Source: CAYZMH01 sp964479445 (GTDB taxonomy: Bacteria > Bacteroidota > Bacteroidia > Bacteroidales > GCA-2748055). Taken from it: DNA of 64,000 nucleotides. Location of the stretch: assembly GCA_964479445.1 (NCBI GenBank), contig CAYZMH010000002.1, forward strand, positions 62,001-126,000, in the 5' to 3' direction. A program made the position numbers and the translations under genes. Each line of letters starts with the position of its first letter. The first letter of the stretch is position 1. Below, piece after piece: positions 26,722 through 36,223 of the stretch. The notes beneath the pieces are model-generated. The model was given only the letters and a program-made list of their open reading frames with translations. It ran no database searches and was not told where the DNA came from.

Positions 26722-28197
26722 TTAATATGCTTTAGCAAATAAAACTCGGAATTCAGATGGTTTGCCACTGTAGACACAAGTACCCTTCTCTTGCTTTATG
26801 TTAAAAGGTATAGCTCTTATAGTAGCCTTGGTCTCTTCTTTTATTTTTTGCTCAGTCTCCTCAGTTCCATCCCAATGAGCCTCTATAAACCCTCCCTTTT
26901 TTTCCAGGATCTCTTTAAACTCTTCCCAGTTATTCACAGAATGAGTGTTTTTGTCACGAAAATCTTTTGCTTTGCTGTAGATGTTTTCTTGAATACTCTC
27001 CAACAACTCATTGATATATTTGGCAACGCCCTCTTGTTTGATCACCTCTTTTTTAAGTGTATCCCTTCGGGCGATCTCAATAGTTTTATTTTCTATGTCC
27101 CTGGGACCCAAAGCTACTCTTATAGGTACGCCTTTGAGCTCATATTCGGCAAATTTCCATCCGGGCTTTTGTGTATCGCGGTTATCATATTTGACGGAAA
27201 TTCCATACGCTTCTAGTTCTTTTTTTATGCGTTTTGCATTTTCGTTAATGGCTGGTAATTGTTCATGTCCTTTGTATATGGGGACAATTACTACCTGTAT
27301 AGGGGCCAGGCGAGGAGGTAGTATTAGACCATGATCATCGGAGTGAGCCATGACAATAGCACCCATAAGCCTTGTCGATACTCCCCAGGAAGTTGCCCAT
27401 ACATAATCCAGTGACCCCTCTTTATTTGTGAACTGCACATTAAATGCTTTGGCAAAGTTCTGACCAAGGAAATGTGAGGTGCCTGCTTGTAAAGCTTTGC
27501 CATCCTGCATAAGAGCTTCAATGCAAAAAGTATCCAGCGCCCCTGCAAAACGTTCTGCAGGTGTCTTTCTCCCCATGATCACAGGTATAGCCATATAGTT
27601 TTCAGCGAAATCAGCATATGTTTCAATCATCAATTGCGTTTCATCAAGTGCTTCCTGTTTTGTTGCATGTGCAGTATGGCCCTCCTGCCATAAGAACTCT
27701 GCTGTCCTGAGAAATAAACGGGTACGCATTTCCCACCTTACAACATTTGCCCACTGATTAATAAGTAATGGTAAATCACGATATGATTGAATCCAGTTTT
27801 TATAGGTATTCCATATGATAGTCTCTGAGGTCGGGCGTATCACCAACTCTTCTTCCAGTTTTGCATCCGGATCGACGATTACACCTCCTGTCTCTTCATC
27901 ATTCTTCAATCGATAATGTGTGACCACGGCACACTCCTTTGCAAAGCCTTCTACGTGATCGGCTTCCCTGCTAAAAAAAGATTTGGGTATAAACAGAGGG
28001 AAATATGCATTTTCATGCCCCGTTTCTTTAAATTTACTGTCCAGGATGTCACGCATTTTTTCCCAGATGGCATAACCGTAGGGCTTAATAACCATACATC
28101 CTCTTACGGCAGAATGCTCAGCCAGATCGGCTTTGATCACTAAATCATTATACCATTGTGCGTAATTCTCTTCTTTACTTGTCAGTACCTTTGCCAT
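26722..28197 (-). CDS. proS: Prolyl-tRNA synthetase, short archaeal/eukaryotic-like type
   Basis: Class II synthetase of 491 residues. This is the ProS form without the editing (INS) domain of the E. coli type. Motif 2 region MRTRLFLRTAEFLWQEGHTAH and motif 3 region are visible; anticodon-binding residues sit in IQVVIVPIY onwards, and the protein ends in a C-terminal Tyr (RVLFAKAY), as this type does. The zinc-domain Cys cluster is not seen, only one Cys (TCVYSG) near the end. The leftward transcript begins about 175 bases from the phosphatase gene end. Confidence 0.96.
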   Translation of the reverse strand: MAKVLTSKEENYAQWYNDLVIKADLAEHSAVRGCMVIKPYGYAIWEKMRDILDSKFKETGHENAYFPLFIPKSFFSREADHVEGFAKECAVVTHYRLKNDEETGGVIVDPDAKLEEELVIRPTSETIIWNTYKNWIQSYRDLPLLINQWANVVRWEMRTRLFLRTAEFLWQEGHTAHATKQEALDETQLMIETYADFAENYMAIPVIMGRKTPAERFAGALDTFCIEALMQDGKALQAGTSHFLGQNFAKAFNVQFTNKEGSLDYVWATSWGVSTRLMGAIVMAHSDDHGLILPPRLAPIQVVIVPIYKGHEQLPAINENAKRIKKELEAYGISVKYDNRDTQKPGWKFAEYELKGVPIRVALGPRDIENKTIEIARRDTLKKEVIKQEGVAKYINELLESIQENIYSKAKDFRDKNTHSVNNWEEFKEILEKKGGFIEAHWDGTEETEQKIKEETKATIRAIPFNIKQEKGTCVYSGKPSEFRVLFAKAY

Positions 28198-28371
28198 GAT
28201 CTTACTCTAGTAATGTTTAATAAAATTACAAAGAAAGCAAAAAAAGAAGAAGAGGGAAACACAGCCATCCTCATACCCTGCTAAATAAACGTAAGATAAT
28301 TCTATGTCTATTATTGGAAATTCACCAGGCGTATCAAATATTTTAACTTGGAAAAGCCTGTAGACGAATAA

Positions 28372-30465
28372 TTAAAAACGCAATCCCATAACCAATACAT
28401 CATCAATCTGGTCCATATCTCCTTTCCATTCATCAAAGACCATTCGTAGTATCTTTTCTTGCTCTTCCATCGGCCGGTCATGCATTTCTAATAATAAATC
28501 TTTGAAGGGACGATACTTGAATTTCTTACCCTGGGGGCCTCCAAACTGATCGGGAAAACCGTCTGAAAATAGATAAATTCGGTCACCCTGTTTTAACGTT
28601 ATGGTTTCCCTGGTAAAGTCCGTCATATTATCATAATAAGCAACTGGCATGTTATTACCCTTATACTCATTCATTTTCCCTTTATGTATGATGTACATTG
28701 GGTTATTTGCACCAGAGAATTCAAGATCTCGTGTTGATGGATCATAAATCAGAACCACCATATCCATACCGTCTTTCTGTTCACCGGGTTTTCCTTCCTG
28801 CTTCAGGGTGCGTGCTATGCTGCTTCGGAGTTGATTGAGTATTTCATCAGCCTGAATAACATCTTTTTCGTTGACAATTTCGTGCAACAAAGTTATTCCC
28901 AGCATGCTCATAAGGGATCCGGGTACACCATGACCAGTGCAATCCACAGCAGCAATCACAATCTTATTTTCTTTTTGAGCAATCCAATAGAAATCCCCGC
29001 TTACAATATCCCTGGGCCTGAAAAAGATAAAATGCTCTGCAAAAAGATTTTCAAATACTTCGTTCGGCGGAAGAACAGTGCTCTGGATCTTCTTGGCATA
29101 ATCAAAACTGTACTTAATCTCCTTATTTTGCTTTTCAATCTGCTCCTTTTGAAGTTGGATCTCCAGGGTTCTCTCTTTTACTTTATCTTCTAACTCCCTG
29201 TTGACCTTATCCTTTAAAATGGCATTTTCACGCAATTGATCTATTATTCTTCGTTGCGCTCGCTCGCGGTCACGTTTGAGCAGGTTGATCTTTTCACCCA
29301 TACCAACTGAAAAAGTAATAATCTGCAGAGTAACCCCAATTTCCAGCCCATGTTTGCCAATGGTGAAATTTTTTAATGAAAACAGAAGGATAACACCTAA
29401 TATGAGAAATATATTGGCAGTCAGAAAATATCGTGCAGGTTGAAAATGCTTTTTCTTTAGGATGAACGCGGGCACTATTGCAAGAAAGAGCGAAGCAATG
29501 GCTGCCAGAAAATTTACAGAAAGCGTCACAACAGAAGGAATCTTAAAGATGATCATGATTATGCTCATAGCTAAGCCACCAACGGTGAATCCTATGGCAA
29601 TGAGTAATATCCGATCCCAGATCTTAAGATTTTTTGAAGTGTCTAAATAGGATCTTCCAAAAAGCAGGAATGACAATAGAAATACCTGTAATAGAAGCGT
29701 ATTGATCGGAGCATCTGTAAACTGGGGTGTTAACTCATAAATGTACCCCTCTTTCAGAATGAAGAATCCCAGGAAAGCGATAATATAGAAAATGTAATAG
29801 AGGTAACTTGATTCACGTACCTTTAAATAAAGGGGAATGTGATAAAGAATCATGATGACCAGTATGCCTAAGAAGATACCGAAAAGAAGCCTCCGGGATC
29901 GATCCTTTCGAATGACTGAATCGTGGGTTGATACTGTGAAAGTCAAGTCAGTGAGTACAGAACTCTCTATCATTGCAACCCTGAGAAACAGGGTATCTCG
30001 AGTGCCTGGATTCATGTAGAATCGCAATTCATCAGAGCCACTGATATTAACATCCTTGGCTCTGGGTTGAATATTCTTTCCCGATAAACGTTCGGTAATA
30101 ACTCCGTTTGGAAATTTCTGGTAAAGTTTGTATTCTCCAAATGACGAGAATATATTGGGTTGGAGATGAAAGGATATTTGATGCGAAGAACGATTTAGAA
30201 AGATAAAACGAAACCATATACAATCCCCTGGTTCAATTGTTTCTAGCCTCAATGATGGATTTTTAAAATCCAGCTGTTGAAAATCTCTTCTGAAAGCCGG
30301 GGTAAAAAGTTCGGGAGGATGAATGTTGCATTGAGGATCGTGCAAAAATTTCATCTGATAGTCAGTGATAGATTCCTGCGAGACATAATCTGTAAGGACA
30401 ATGACTTTTTGCGAGTAAGTCATTGAAGTCACCAGAAGTAATAGTATTGCTAGTATTTGGCGCAT
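28372..30465 (-). CDS. 7TMR-DISM sensor with SpoIIE-type phosphatase domain
   Basis: A 697-residue membrane signalling protein. It has a signal peptide (MRQILAILLLLVTSMTYSQ), an extracytoplasmic 7TMR-DISM-type sensor domain (about 20-190), seven hydrophobic helices (about 195-395), a coiled coil (about 400-460, KVNRELEDKVKERTLEIQ), and a PP2C/SpoIIE Ser/Thr phosphatase domain (about 470-697) with SGDFYW, AAVDCTGHGVPG, FSDGFPDQ and DDVLVM metal-binding motifs. The start is the ATG at 30465; an in-frame TTG lies two codons up. Its substrate would be a phosphoprotein of the anti-anti-sigma or SiaC kind; none is adjacent, but a SiaC-like gene occurs at 60.7 kb. Confidence 0.92.
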   Translation of the reverse strand: MRQILAILLLLVTSMTYSQKVIVLTDYVSQESITDYQMKFLHDPQCNIHPPELFTPAFRRDFQQLDFKNPSLRLETIEPGDCIWFRFIFLNRSSHQISFHLQPNIFSSFGEYKLYQKFPNGVITERLSGKNIQPRAKDVNISGSDELRFYMNPGTRDTLFLRVAMIESSVLTDLTFTVSTHDSVIRKDRSRRLLFGIFLGILVIMILYHIPLYLKVRESSYLYYIFYIIAFLGFFILKEGYIYELTPQFTDAPINTLLLQVFLLSFLLFGRSYLDTSKNLKIWDRILLIAIGFTVGGLAMSIIMIIFKIPSVVTLSVNFLAAIASLFLAIVPAFILKKKHFQPARYFLTANIFLILGVILLFSLKNFTIGKHGLEIGVTLQIITFSVGMGEKINLLKRDRERAQRRIIDQLRENAILKDKVNRELEDKVKERTLEIQLQKEQIEKQNKEIKYSFDYAKKIQSTVLPPNEVFENLFAEHFIFFRPRDIVSGDFYWIAQKENKIVIAAVDCTGHGVPGSLMSMLGITLLHEIVNEKDVIQADEILNQLRSSIARTLKQEGKPGEQKDGMDMVVLIYDPSTRDLEFSGANNPMYIIHKGKMNEYKGNNMPVAYYDNMTDFTRETITLKQGDRIYLFSDGFPDQFGGPQGKKFKYRPFKDLLLEMHDRPMEEQEKILRMVFDEWKGDMDQIDDVLVMGLRF

Positions 30466-30644
30466 ACCCAAGGATGCCTTTGAAACGTAAATATATTAAA
30501 GATTGAATAATATGTTGGTATATTTTGTTAAATCCGGGGTTTATTCGTGAAGTAGAAGTCTTTCACGAAGGCTTTGAAGTGAAATTCGACACTGCCTATT
30601 GGTGTTAGGTCAAGGAAAAATGTATATTTACTCAAAAATTTTTT

Positions 30645-32720
30645 ATGTTCCGCCTCTCAACGAGATTTGGTTCGTTTGTGCTTCTGTCTTTTCTTCTCTC
30701 CATTGCGGGTTGTCGAAGCGGCCTCAGGCAAACTCACCTCTTTAAGGACAGCTTTGATACCATGCAGAGGGGATATATATCTGCTGATGTGGGAAAATTA
30801 GCACCATTTAAATACTCCCCAAAAGCAGGGCAAAAAGCAGGCTGGACAGTTACTGCCTTTGAACCGGAAACAGGATATAGTTCTGCATGGGAGATTGTTA
30901 AAGGAGAAGATGGTCATTTTTTGAAACAAAATTACCATAACATCACTGAATCCTTCGACCTTGAAACAAGACATACCCGACCTGCGATTATAGCAGGTGA
31001 CAGCCTGTGGCAGGATTATACCATTGAGGTGCAATTTAGCCCGAATGCTCTCATGGATCAATGTGGTGTAATGTTCAGATATCAGAATGACCGAAGTTAT
31101 TACTTTTTCGGAATGGATGGTAATCGACTTATGCTTAAATTAGTAGACCAGGTAACAGCCCCTTATCGGCCCTTTGAACGTGTTCTTGCATCCAGGCGGT
31201 TTGAATGGGAAACAGGTACGAGATATGGCGCTGTGATTTCATTGAGAGAAGATAGGATTTACGCATTGCTGAATGATTCCATTAACCTGTTAGCAAAGGA
31301 TAATACCCTTAATCATGGGAAAATCGGACTTACAACGGATGTACCAGCAGATTTTTTTCAGGTTGAAGTGAAAACATTGAATTCTGAAAAAAGAAAATTA
31401 AGAAGAAAGCGACGTAAGTTAGCCAATGCCACTGCAATAAGACTTGAAGAAAATCCTAAAGCAGTACTATGGAAAAAAGTAAAGACCATCGGATACATTG
31501 ATGGTAACCACCTGCGCTTTGGAGATCTTAATGGTGATGGGCAAAAAGATGTGCTGGCAGGTCAGGCAAGACCTGAATACTCAGACGATAATGGTTATTG
31601 TGAGCTTAGTTGTCTGACTGCCATGACATTTGATGGGGAATTGCTTTGGCAAAAGGGCATTCCTGATTCTGAGATTTCAGAAGAACATCATAACCTTCCT
31701 CTTCAGATTCATGACCTGGATGGTGATGGGAGAAAAGAAGTTATTTACGTTCAGAAAAACAACCTTATTATAGCGGAGGGTAAGACGGGTAAGATATTAA
31801 AATCTGTTTCTCTGCCGGTTACAGGTAAGAACAATGATAACTTAGAAAAAGAACATAGTTGTTTCTTGTATTTCTGCGATTTACAGGGGAAGGACAGAGA
31901 TGGGGACTTGTTATTGAAAGACTGCAATTCAGTTATTTGGGCTTATGATACACAGTTAAATCTCATGTGGAGCCTGCCTGTTTCAAAAAGTAACTATGCC
32001 TATGCCTGGGATTTCGACAACGATGGAAAAGATGAAATAGCTACTGGATATTCTCTAATCGATAATGACGGAACTCTGTTGTGGGATAATCACCTGTCTA
32101 TTGGAGGAGAGGCATATGCTGTTACTGCAGCCCGTTTAAATCATCCGGCCGATAGCTCATTGAAGATGATTTATGCTGCCGGTGACTGGGGCATGTTACT
32201 AAAAGATACTACCGGTAAGATAATAAAACATAATCCCGTAGGCCATATACAAAAAGTATCCATTGCGAATTACCGTGCTGATATGGATGGTTTAGAGATG
32301 ATTAGCGTCAATTATTGGGGTAATCAGGGCATTGTGAATTTCTATAATGCTCAGGGAGACATTTATAACACATTCGAGCCGGGTCCATTCGGAAGTTTAT
32401 GCTTTCCTGTGAACTGGAAAGGAGACGGAGAGGAGTTCTTTTTATTAAATGCCAGTCCGGGAGACGGTGGCATGTTCAATGGCAAAGGTGAATTGGCCGT
32501 AGCCTTTCCAGATGATGGGCACCCAGAGATGTTTAATGCTGCTTTGGATGTTACAGGTGATGTGAGAGATGAGGTCATTGTCTGGAGTCACAATGAGATC
32601 TGGGTTTATACTCAGGATGATAGTCCGCGTACAGGAAAATTGTATGAACCTGTTAAAAACCCATTATACAACTATTCTAATTATAACCTGATTGTGTCCA
32701 GACCCGGATGGAATCAATGA
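30645..32720 (+). CDS. Lipoprotein with LamG/DUF1080-like and FG-GAP propeller domains
   Basis: 691 residues, with lipobox LSIAGC (Cys23). Residues about 35-245 resemble a concanavalin-fold domain of the LamG/DUF1080 kind (YTIEVQFSPNALMDQCGVMFRYQ). From about 280 there are FG-GAP/EF-hand-like blades: GDLNGDGQKDVLAG, HDLDGDGRKEVIYV and DFDNDGKDEIATG, giving calcium-binding loops of a beta-propeller. The closing segment (DEVIVWSHNEIWVYTQ) recalls the end of family PL11 rhamnogalacturonan lyases, so a polysaccharide-binding or lyase role is possible but unproven. It is probably on the cell surface. A TATATTTA box lies just upstream. Confidence 0.75.
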   Translation: MFRLSTRFGSFVLLSFLLSIAGCRSGLRQTHLFKDSFDTMQRGYISADVGKLAPFKYSPKAGQKAGWTVTAFEPETGYSSAWEIVKGEDGHFLKQNYHNITESFDLETRHTRPAIIAGDSLWQDYTIEVQFSPNALMDQCGVMFRYQNDRSYYFFGMDGNRLMLKLVDQVTAPYRPFERVLASRRFEWETGTRYGAVISLREDRIYALLNDSINLLAKDNTLNHGKIGLTTDVPADFFQVEVKTLNSEKRKLRRKRRKLANATAIRLEENPKAVLWKKVKTIGYIDGNHLRFGDLNGDGQKDVLAGQARPEYSDDNGYCELSCLTAMTFDGELLWQKGIPDSEISEEHHNLPLQIHDLDGDGRKEVIYVQKNNLIIAEGKTGKILKSVSLPVTGKNNDNLEKEHSCFLYFCDLQGKDRDGDLLLKDCNSVIWAYDTQLNLMWSLPVSKSNYAYAWDFDNDGKDEIATGYSLIDNDGTLLWDNHLSIGGEAYAVTAARLNHPADSSLKMIYAAGDWGMLLKDTTGKIIKHNPVGHIQKVSIANYRADMDGLEMISVNYWGNQGIVNFYNAQGDIYNTFEPGPFGSLCFPVNWKGDGEEFFLLNASPGDGGMFNGKGELAVAFPDDGHPEMFNAALDVTGDVRDEVIVWSHNEIWVYTQDDSPRTGKLYEPVKNPLYNYSNYNLIVSRPGWNQ

Positions 32721-32849
32721 CCGATCAACGCCACAAGCGACTCCGGTTAATGAGATTGGCGAGTTCATTATTATTTTCTTATATTGCATCAGTCCTATCA
32801 TTATCCAGCAGAAATTAGATGGCGAAAGCTGGCATTTGGCACGAACTTT

Positions 32850-32867
32850 GTTTACTATAGAGTAAAC
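32850..32867. repeat. Short perfect palindrome upstream of the Ser/Arg-rich lipoprotein
   Basis: GTTTACT (32850-32856), ATAG, AGTAAAC (32861-32867): a 7-base perfect inverted repeat with a 4-base centre, 34 bases before the ATG at 32902. There is no T-run after it, so it is not a terminator; it could be an operator or a 5' UTR hairpin. A good GGGAGGAA ribosome-binding site follows before the ATG. Confidence 0.4.
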
Positions 32868-32901
32868 AGTTTATGAAGTAAATATACCGGGAGGAAATGT
32901 C

Positions 32902-34644
32902 ATGAAAACTTTAACATTTATATTCGTTGGTTCAGCACTGGTTCTTGCATCCTGCGGTACATCAAGGTACGCCGCCGTTTCGGAGTATGATGATGTATAT
33001 TACAATGCAAGGAGAGCAGAAAAAGAAGCTGAACTGGCTGCTCAACAAGCAGCAGCAGCACAAAATCAATCGGCAGTTACAGCCGAAGAAGCAATGGCAG
33101 CAGAGCCTGTTCCACAGCAAAACGTTAACCAGCCAGCCTATGCACAGGAGGAAGAATTAAGTGATTATGAGAAATATCGCTTGGAAATGGAAGCAGAAAT
33201 GCTGGGTGAATCCTATGAGCCGGAAGGAAGTGAAGAGCAGTATACCGATTATTCCGAAGACCAGTATTATGAGGAAGATCAGCAGCAAGATGCTCCCGTA
33301 GTTATCAATAATAACTACTATGGAAGCGATTACTATTATTCTTCACGGATAAGACGTTTTTCAGACAATTATTACGGATGGGATTACTATGACCCCTATT
33401 ATACCGATCTTCACTTCTACACGGGTAACAGGTGGCATTGGGGATTTAACATAGGATTTGGATATCCCTCCTGGGGAGCCTCCTATTCGTATGGTTATCC
33501 CTATTACAGGCCGTATTACAGACACCATAGCTGGTATAGCCCCTGGTATTATGACAGCTGGTACTATAGCGGGTGGCACAGCCCTTACTATTACCGTTCA
33601 TATTACAGCTATGACTATTATAACGGCTACAACAGGGGGTACTACGACAGCCGCTATTACACCGCATCATCCAACAGGTACAGCACATATTACAACAGCC
33701 GTATTCCTTCCAGGTCGTCTTATGGGTATAGCAGCCGGACACCGGGAAATAATAGCTCAAGCAAGGGGAAAACCTATAATGACCCGAGATACCGAACCAG
33801 AGGTACCTCATCTTCTGCCGGTACGGTCAGAGGTGCTTCGGGTGATACCCGGAACAAAACATTAGTGGATCCGAAATCAGATGTGAAATCCAGATCAGGT
33901 AACCAAGGCGCAACCCGCACTCGGGGCAATGATAGCGATGTAAGAGGTGCAACCCGTACGCGAACAGGTAATGAGGGAAACTCCGATGAGAATAGGACAG
34001 ACAGGGGCAATCACTACGGGAATGATAAACCTGACAGGAACCCAAATGATCGCGGTAATCAGGATCCTCACAATAACAGCAAAACAAACCGATCTAATGT
34101 AGACCGGAATTCCTCCAGTGAAAGAAAGAATAATGTTAGGACAACGAGAACAGCTCCTTCGAACCGCAGTACTGTAAAAAGGAGCGGGGAGAACAGGAAT
34201 AGTTCAGCAACAAGGACCTATACACCGAGTTATACCAAACCGCGAACCAGCTCCTCCTCACAATACAACAGGAGTACGCCCAGTCGTAGTAGCAGTTCCT
34301 ATTCGCGTTCGGGTAACAATAGGTCAAGCAGTAACTACTCCCGTCCAACCAATAGCTCAAGGGAAAGTTACTCTCGTTCAAGCAGCAGTTCAAGCAACAG
34401 GAAAAGCTACAGCCGCCCCAGCAGCTCAAGCAGCAGAAGCTACAGCCGCCCCAGCAGCTCAAGCCGGAGTAGAAGCTACAGCTCACCAAGTCGCTCCAGT
34501 AGTTCCAGGAGCAGCTCCTACAGTCGGTCAAGTAGCTCTCGCAGCAGCTCCTACAGCCGCTCAAGTAGTTCACGCAGTAGCTCAGGTAGTAGTGGAAGCC
34601 GCTCTTCAAGCCGAAGCTCAGGGCGATCTGGTGGCAGGCGCTAA
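32902..34644 (+). CDS. Low-complexity Tyr- then Ser/Arg-rich lipoprotein
   Basis: A 580-residue protein with lipobox LASC (Cys19). It has distinct compositional zones: Ala/Glu-rich helical (about 35-90), Glu/Asp/Tyr acidic (90-135), strongly Tyr/Trp/Gly-rich (135-285, with repeated YY), Arg/Asn/Asp-rich (285-430), and Ser/Arg repeats (430-580) such as SRSSSYSRSSSSRS. The net charge switches from acidic to very basic. The DNA of the last zone (about 34380-34630) is itself repetitive in AGCAGCTC-like units. No enzyme motif is present; an exposed structural, adhesive or nucleic-acid/polyanion-binding role is a guess. A strong ribosome-binding site precedes it, and a FadL-type outer-membrane gene follows. 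Confidence 0.85.
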   Translation: MKTLTFIFVGSALVLASCGTSRYAAVSEYDDVYYNARRAEKEAELAAQQAAAAQNQSAVTAEEAMAAEPVPQQNVNQPAYAQEEELSDYEKYRLEMEAEMLGESYEPEGSEEQYTDYSEDQYYEEDQQQDAPVVINNNYYGSDYYYSSRIRRFSDNYYGWDYYDPYYTDLHFYTGNRWHWGFNIGFGYPSWGASYSYGYPYYRPYYRHHSWYSPWYYDSWYYSGWHSPYYYRSYYSYDYYNGYNRGYYDSRYYTASSNRYSTYYNSRIPSRSSYGYSSRTPGNNSSSKGKTYNDPRYRTRGTSSSAGTVRGASGDTRNKTLVDPKSDVKSRSGNQGATRTRGNDSDVRGATRTRTGNEGNSDENRTDRGNHYGNDKPDRNPNDRGNQDPHNNSKTNRSNVDRNSSSERKNNVRTTRTAPSNRSTVKRSGENRNSSATRTYTPSYTKPRTSSSSQYNRSTPSRSSSSYSRSGNNRSSSNYSRPTNSSRESYSRSSSSSSNRKSYSRPSSSSSRSYSRPSSSSRSRSYSSPSRSSSSRSSSYSRSSSSRSSSYSRSSSSRSSSGSSGSRSSSRSSGRSGGRR

Positions 34645-34657
34645 TACACAAATGTAA

Positions 34658-34691
34658 TCCCGGACAGGAATGGCATTCCTGCCGGGACTTT
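34658..34691 (+). terminator. Terminator behind the Ser/Arg-rich lipoprotein gene
   Basis: TCCCGG-A-CAGGAAT (34658-34671) pairs with ATTCCTG-CCGGGA (34675-34687), a 13-pair stem with one bulged A and a 3-base loop, followed by CTTTT. It may only attenuate transcription into the FadL-type gene 37 bases further on. Confidence 0.75.
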
Positions 34692-34727
34692 TACCGAACC
34701 TTTCGTAATCAATAAAAAGATAACGTT

Positions 34728-36203
34728 ATGAAAAAATTGTTTCCAATAATAGCACTGTGCCTGTTAACTTCATCTTTGCTGAGGGGACAGGATCAGGTAC
34801 AGGCATTGAAATATTCACAGATTTATCCGGTAGGCTCCGCACGGTTCTCATCCATGGGAGGCGCCATGGGGGCTGTCGGCGGTGACTTTACTGCTGCCTC
34901 TGTGAATCCGGCCGGACTGGGTCTTTATCGTTCATCCGAATTGGTTTTTACACCGGTATTCTACTGGAGTAATTCAACATCAAATTATCTGGGAAATGCA
35001 GTAAAGGATACTAAATATAATCTGAATATAGGTAACCTCGGACTTGTCTCATCTTACAATACAAACCGGGAAAACGGATTGGTAGGTGCATCTCTTGCCT
35101 TTGGATATAACGGAATGAATAATTTTCATAACAGCACCGTTATGACAGGCATCAATGAAAACTCCTCCCTTCTGGATAATTTTACGGACTTTGCTAATAA
35201 CAATCCCAATAACCTTGACCCCCTCTATGAGCAACTGGCATTTGATACCTATGTAATGCCCTATGATTCAACAGCAGGTAATTATTGGCACTACCTGCAA
35301 CCTTTTGAGGATTATGACTATGATGGTTACGGTCAGGAGCAGACGAGACTGGTAGAATCCCGGGGCTATATAGGAGAATATACCTTTTCCGGTGCACTAA
35401 ATATCAGTCACACCCTCTATTTTGGTGCTACAATAGGGATAAACGCCCTGCGATATTATGAAGACGTCTACCATACAGAAACTGATGTCAATAACCTGGA
35501 ACCTGAATTCCACTCCTTCCGATTCAGAGAGTTTTACAGAACGAGAGGAGTAGGGTATAATTTTAAACTTGGGGTGATCTTTAAACCCATTCATATTTTG
35601 CGGATTGGAGCATCATTCCATAGTCCTACTCTCTATAACCTGAATGATGAGAAGTTTACAGACATGAATTCAACATGGGATTCAAGTACGGGATTTCCCG
35701 ATGAATCAGCTTCGTCAGCCAAGCATGCAAAGGAGTATCAACTGCAAACTCCACTCAAAGCTTCGGTCAGTGCAGCAGTGCTTGTGGGCAGATTGGGACT
35801 TGTCTCAGCTGAATATGAATATGTGGATTATAGTAAGGCCAACCTGGATAGTCCGGGATATAAGTTTTTCGATGAAAATGACGCCATTCGAAATGCTTTC
35901 CATTCAACCCATAACCTCAAAGCGGGGGCGGAAATTCGCCTGAACCCTTTGTATCTGAGGGGTGGCTTACAATATTATATGAGTCCTTTTGAAGAAGAAC
36001 GTAATGGTTCCGATATCTGGGTTTACTCGGCAGGACTCGGTGTGCGGTCCAACAACACCTTCCTGGATATTGCATACACCCTTGGAACCCGTTCCGAAGC
36101 CTATGGACTTTATGCCCATGAACCAGGTCAGGAACTGTATGAAGTGTCGATGAACGATTATGCTATGAATAAGGTAATGGTCACCATGGGAGTAAAATTC
36201 TAA
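34728..36203 (+). CDS. OmpP1/FadL-family outer-membrane transporter
   Basis: A 491-residue beta-barrel protein with a Sec signal peptide (MKKLFPIIALCLLTSSLLRGQ). The N-terminal hatch signature SSMGGAMGAVGGDFTAASVNPAGLG is typical of the OmpP1/FadL/TodX family (often labelled hemin receptor in Bacteroidota). The C-terminus ends in Phe after alternating hydrophobic residues (VMVTMGVKF), as BAM-assembled barrels do. The substrate is unknown; hydrophobic compounds are the usual cargo. It follows the Ser/Arg-rich lipoprotein, and the two may be a functional pair at the outer membrane. Confidence 0.88.
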   Translation: MKKLFPIIALCLLTSSLLRGQDQVQALKYSQIYPVGSARFSSMGGAMGAVGGDFTAASVNPAGLGLYRSSELVFTPVFYWSNSTSNYLGNAVKDTKYNLNIGNLGLVSSYNTNRENGLVGASLAFGYNGMNNFHNSTVMTGINENSSLLDNFTDFANNNPNNLDPLYEQLAFDTYVMPYDSTAGNYWHYLQPFEDYDYDGYGQEQTRLVESRGYIGEYTFSGALNISHTLYFGATIGINALRYYEDVYHTETDVNNLEPEFHSFRFREFYRTRGVGYNFKLGVIFKPIHILRIGASFHSPTLYNLNDEKFTDMNSTWDSSTGFPDESASSAKHAKEYQLQTPLKASVSAAVLVGRLGLVSAEYEYVDYSKANLDSPGYKFFDENDAIRNAFHSTHNLKAGAEIRLNPLYLRGGLQYYMSPFEEERNGSDIWVYSAGLGVRSNNTFLDIAYTLGTRSEAYGLYAHEPGQELYEVSMNDYAMNKVMVTMGVKF

Positions 36204-36223
36204 ACCAACCATAATATAAATGC

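Noticed and set aside
34380..34630. Possible CRISPR-like or tandem repeat array
   Set aside because: The repetition is irregular, in-frame and codes for Ser/Arg runs; no constant repeat with unique spacers.
33361..34651. Several long minus-strand and alternative-frame ORFs over the Ser/Arg/Tyr-rich lipoprotein gene
   Set aside because: They result from biased codons of the repeat region; compositions are Cys/Ser- or Pro/Ile-rich nonsense without signals.
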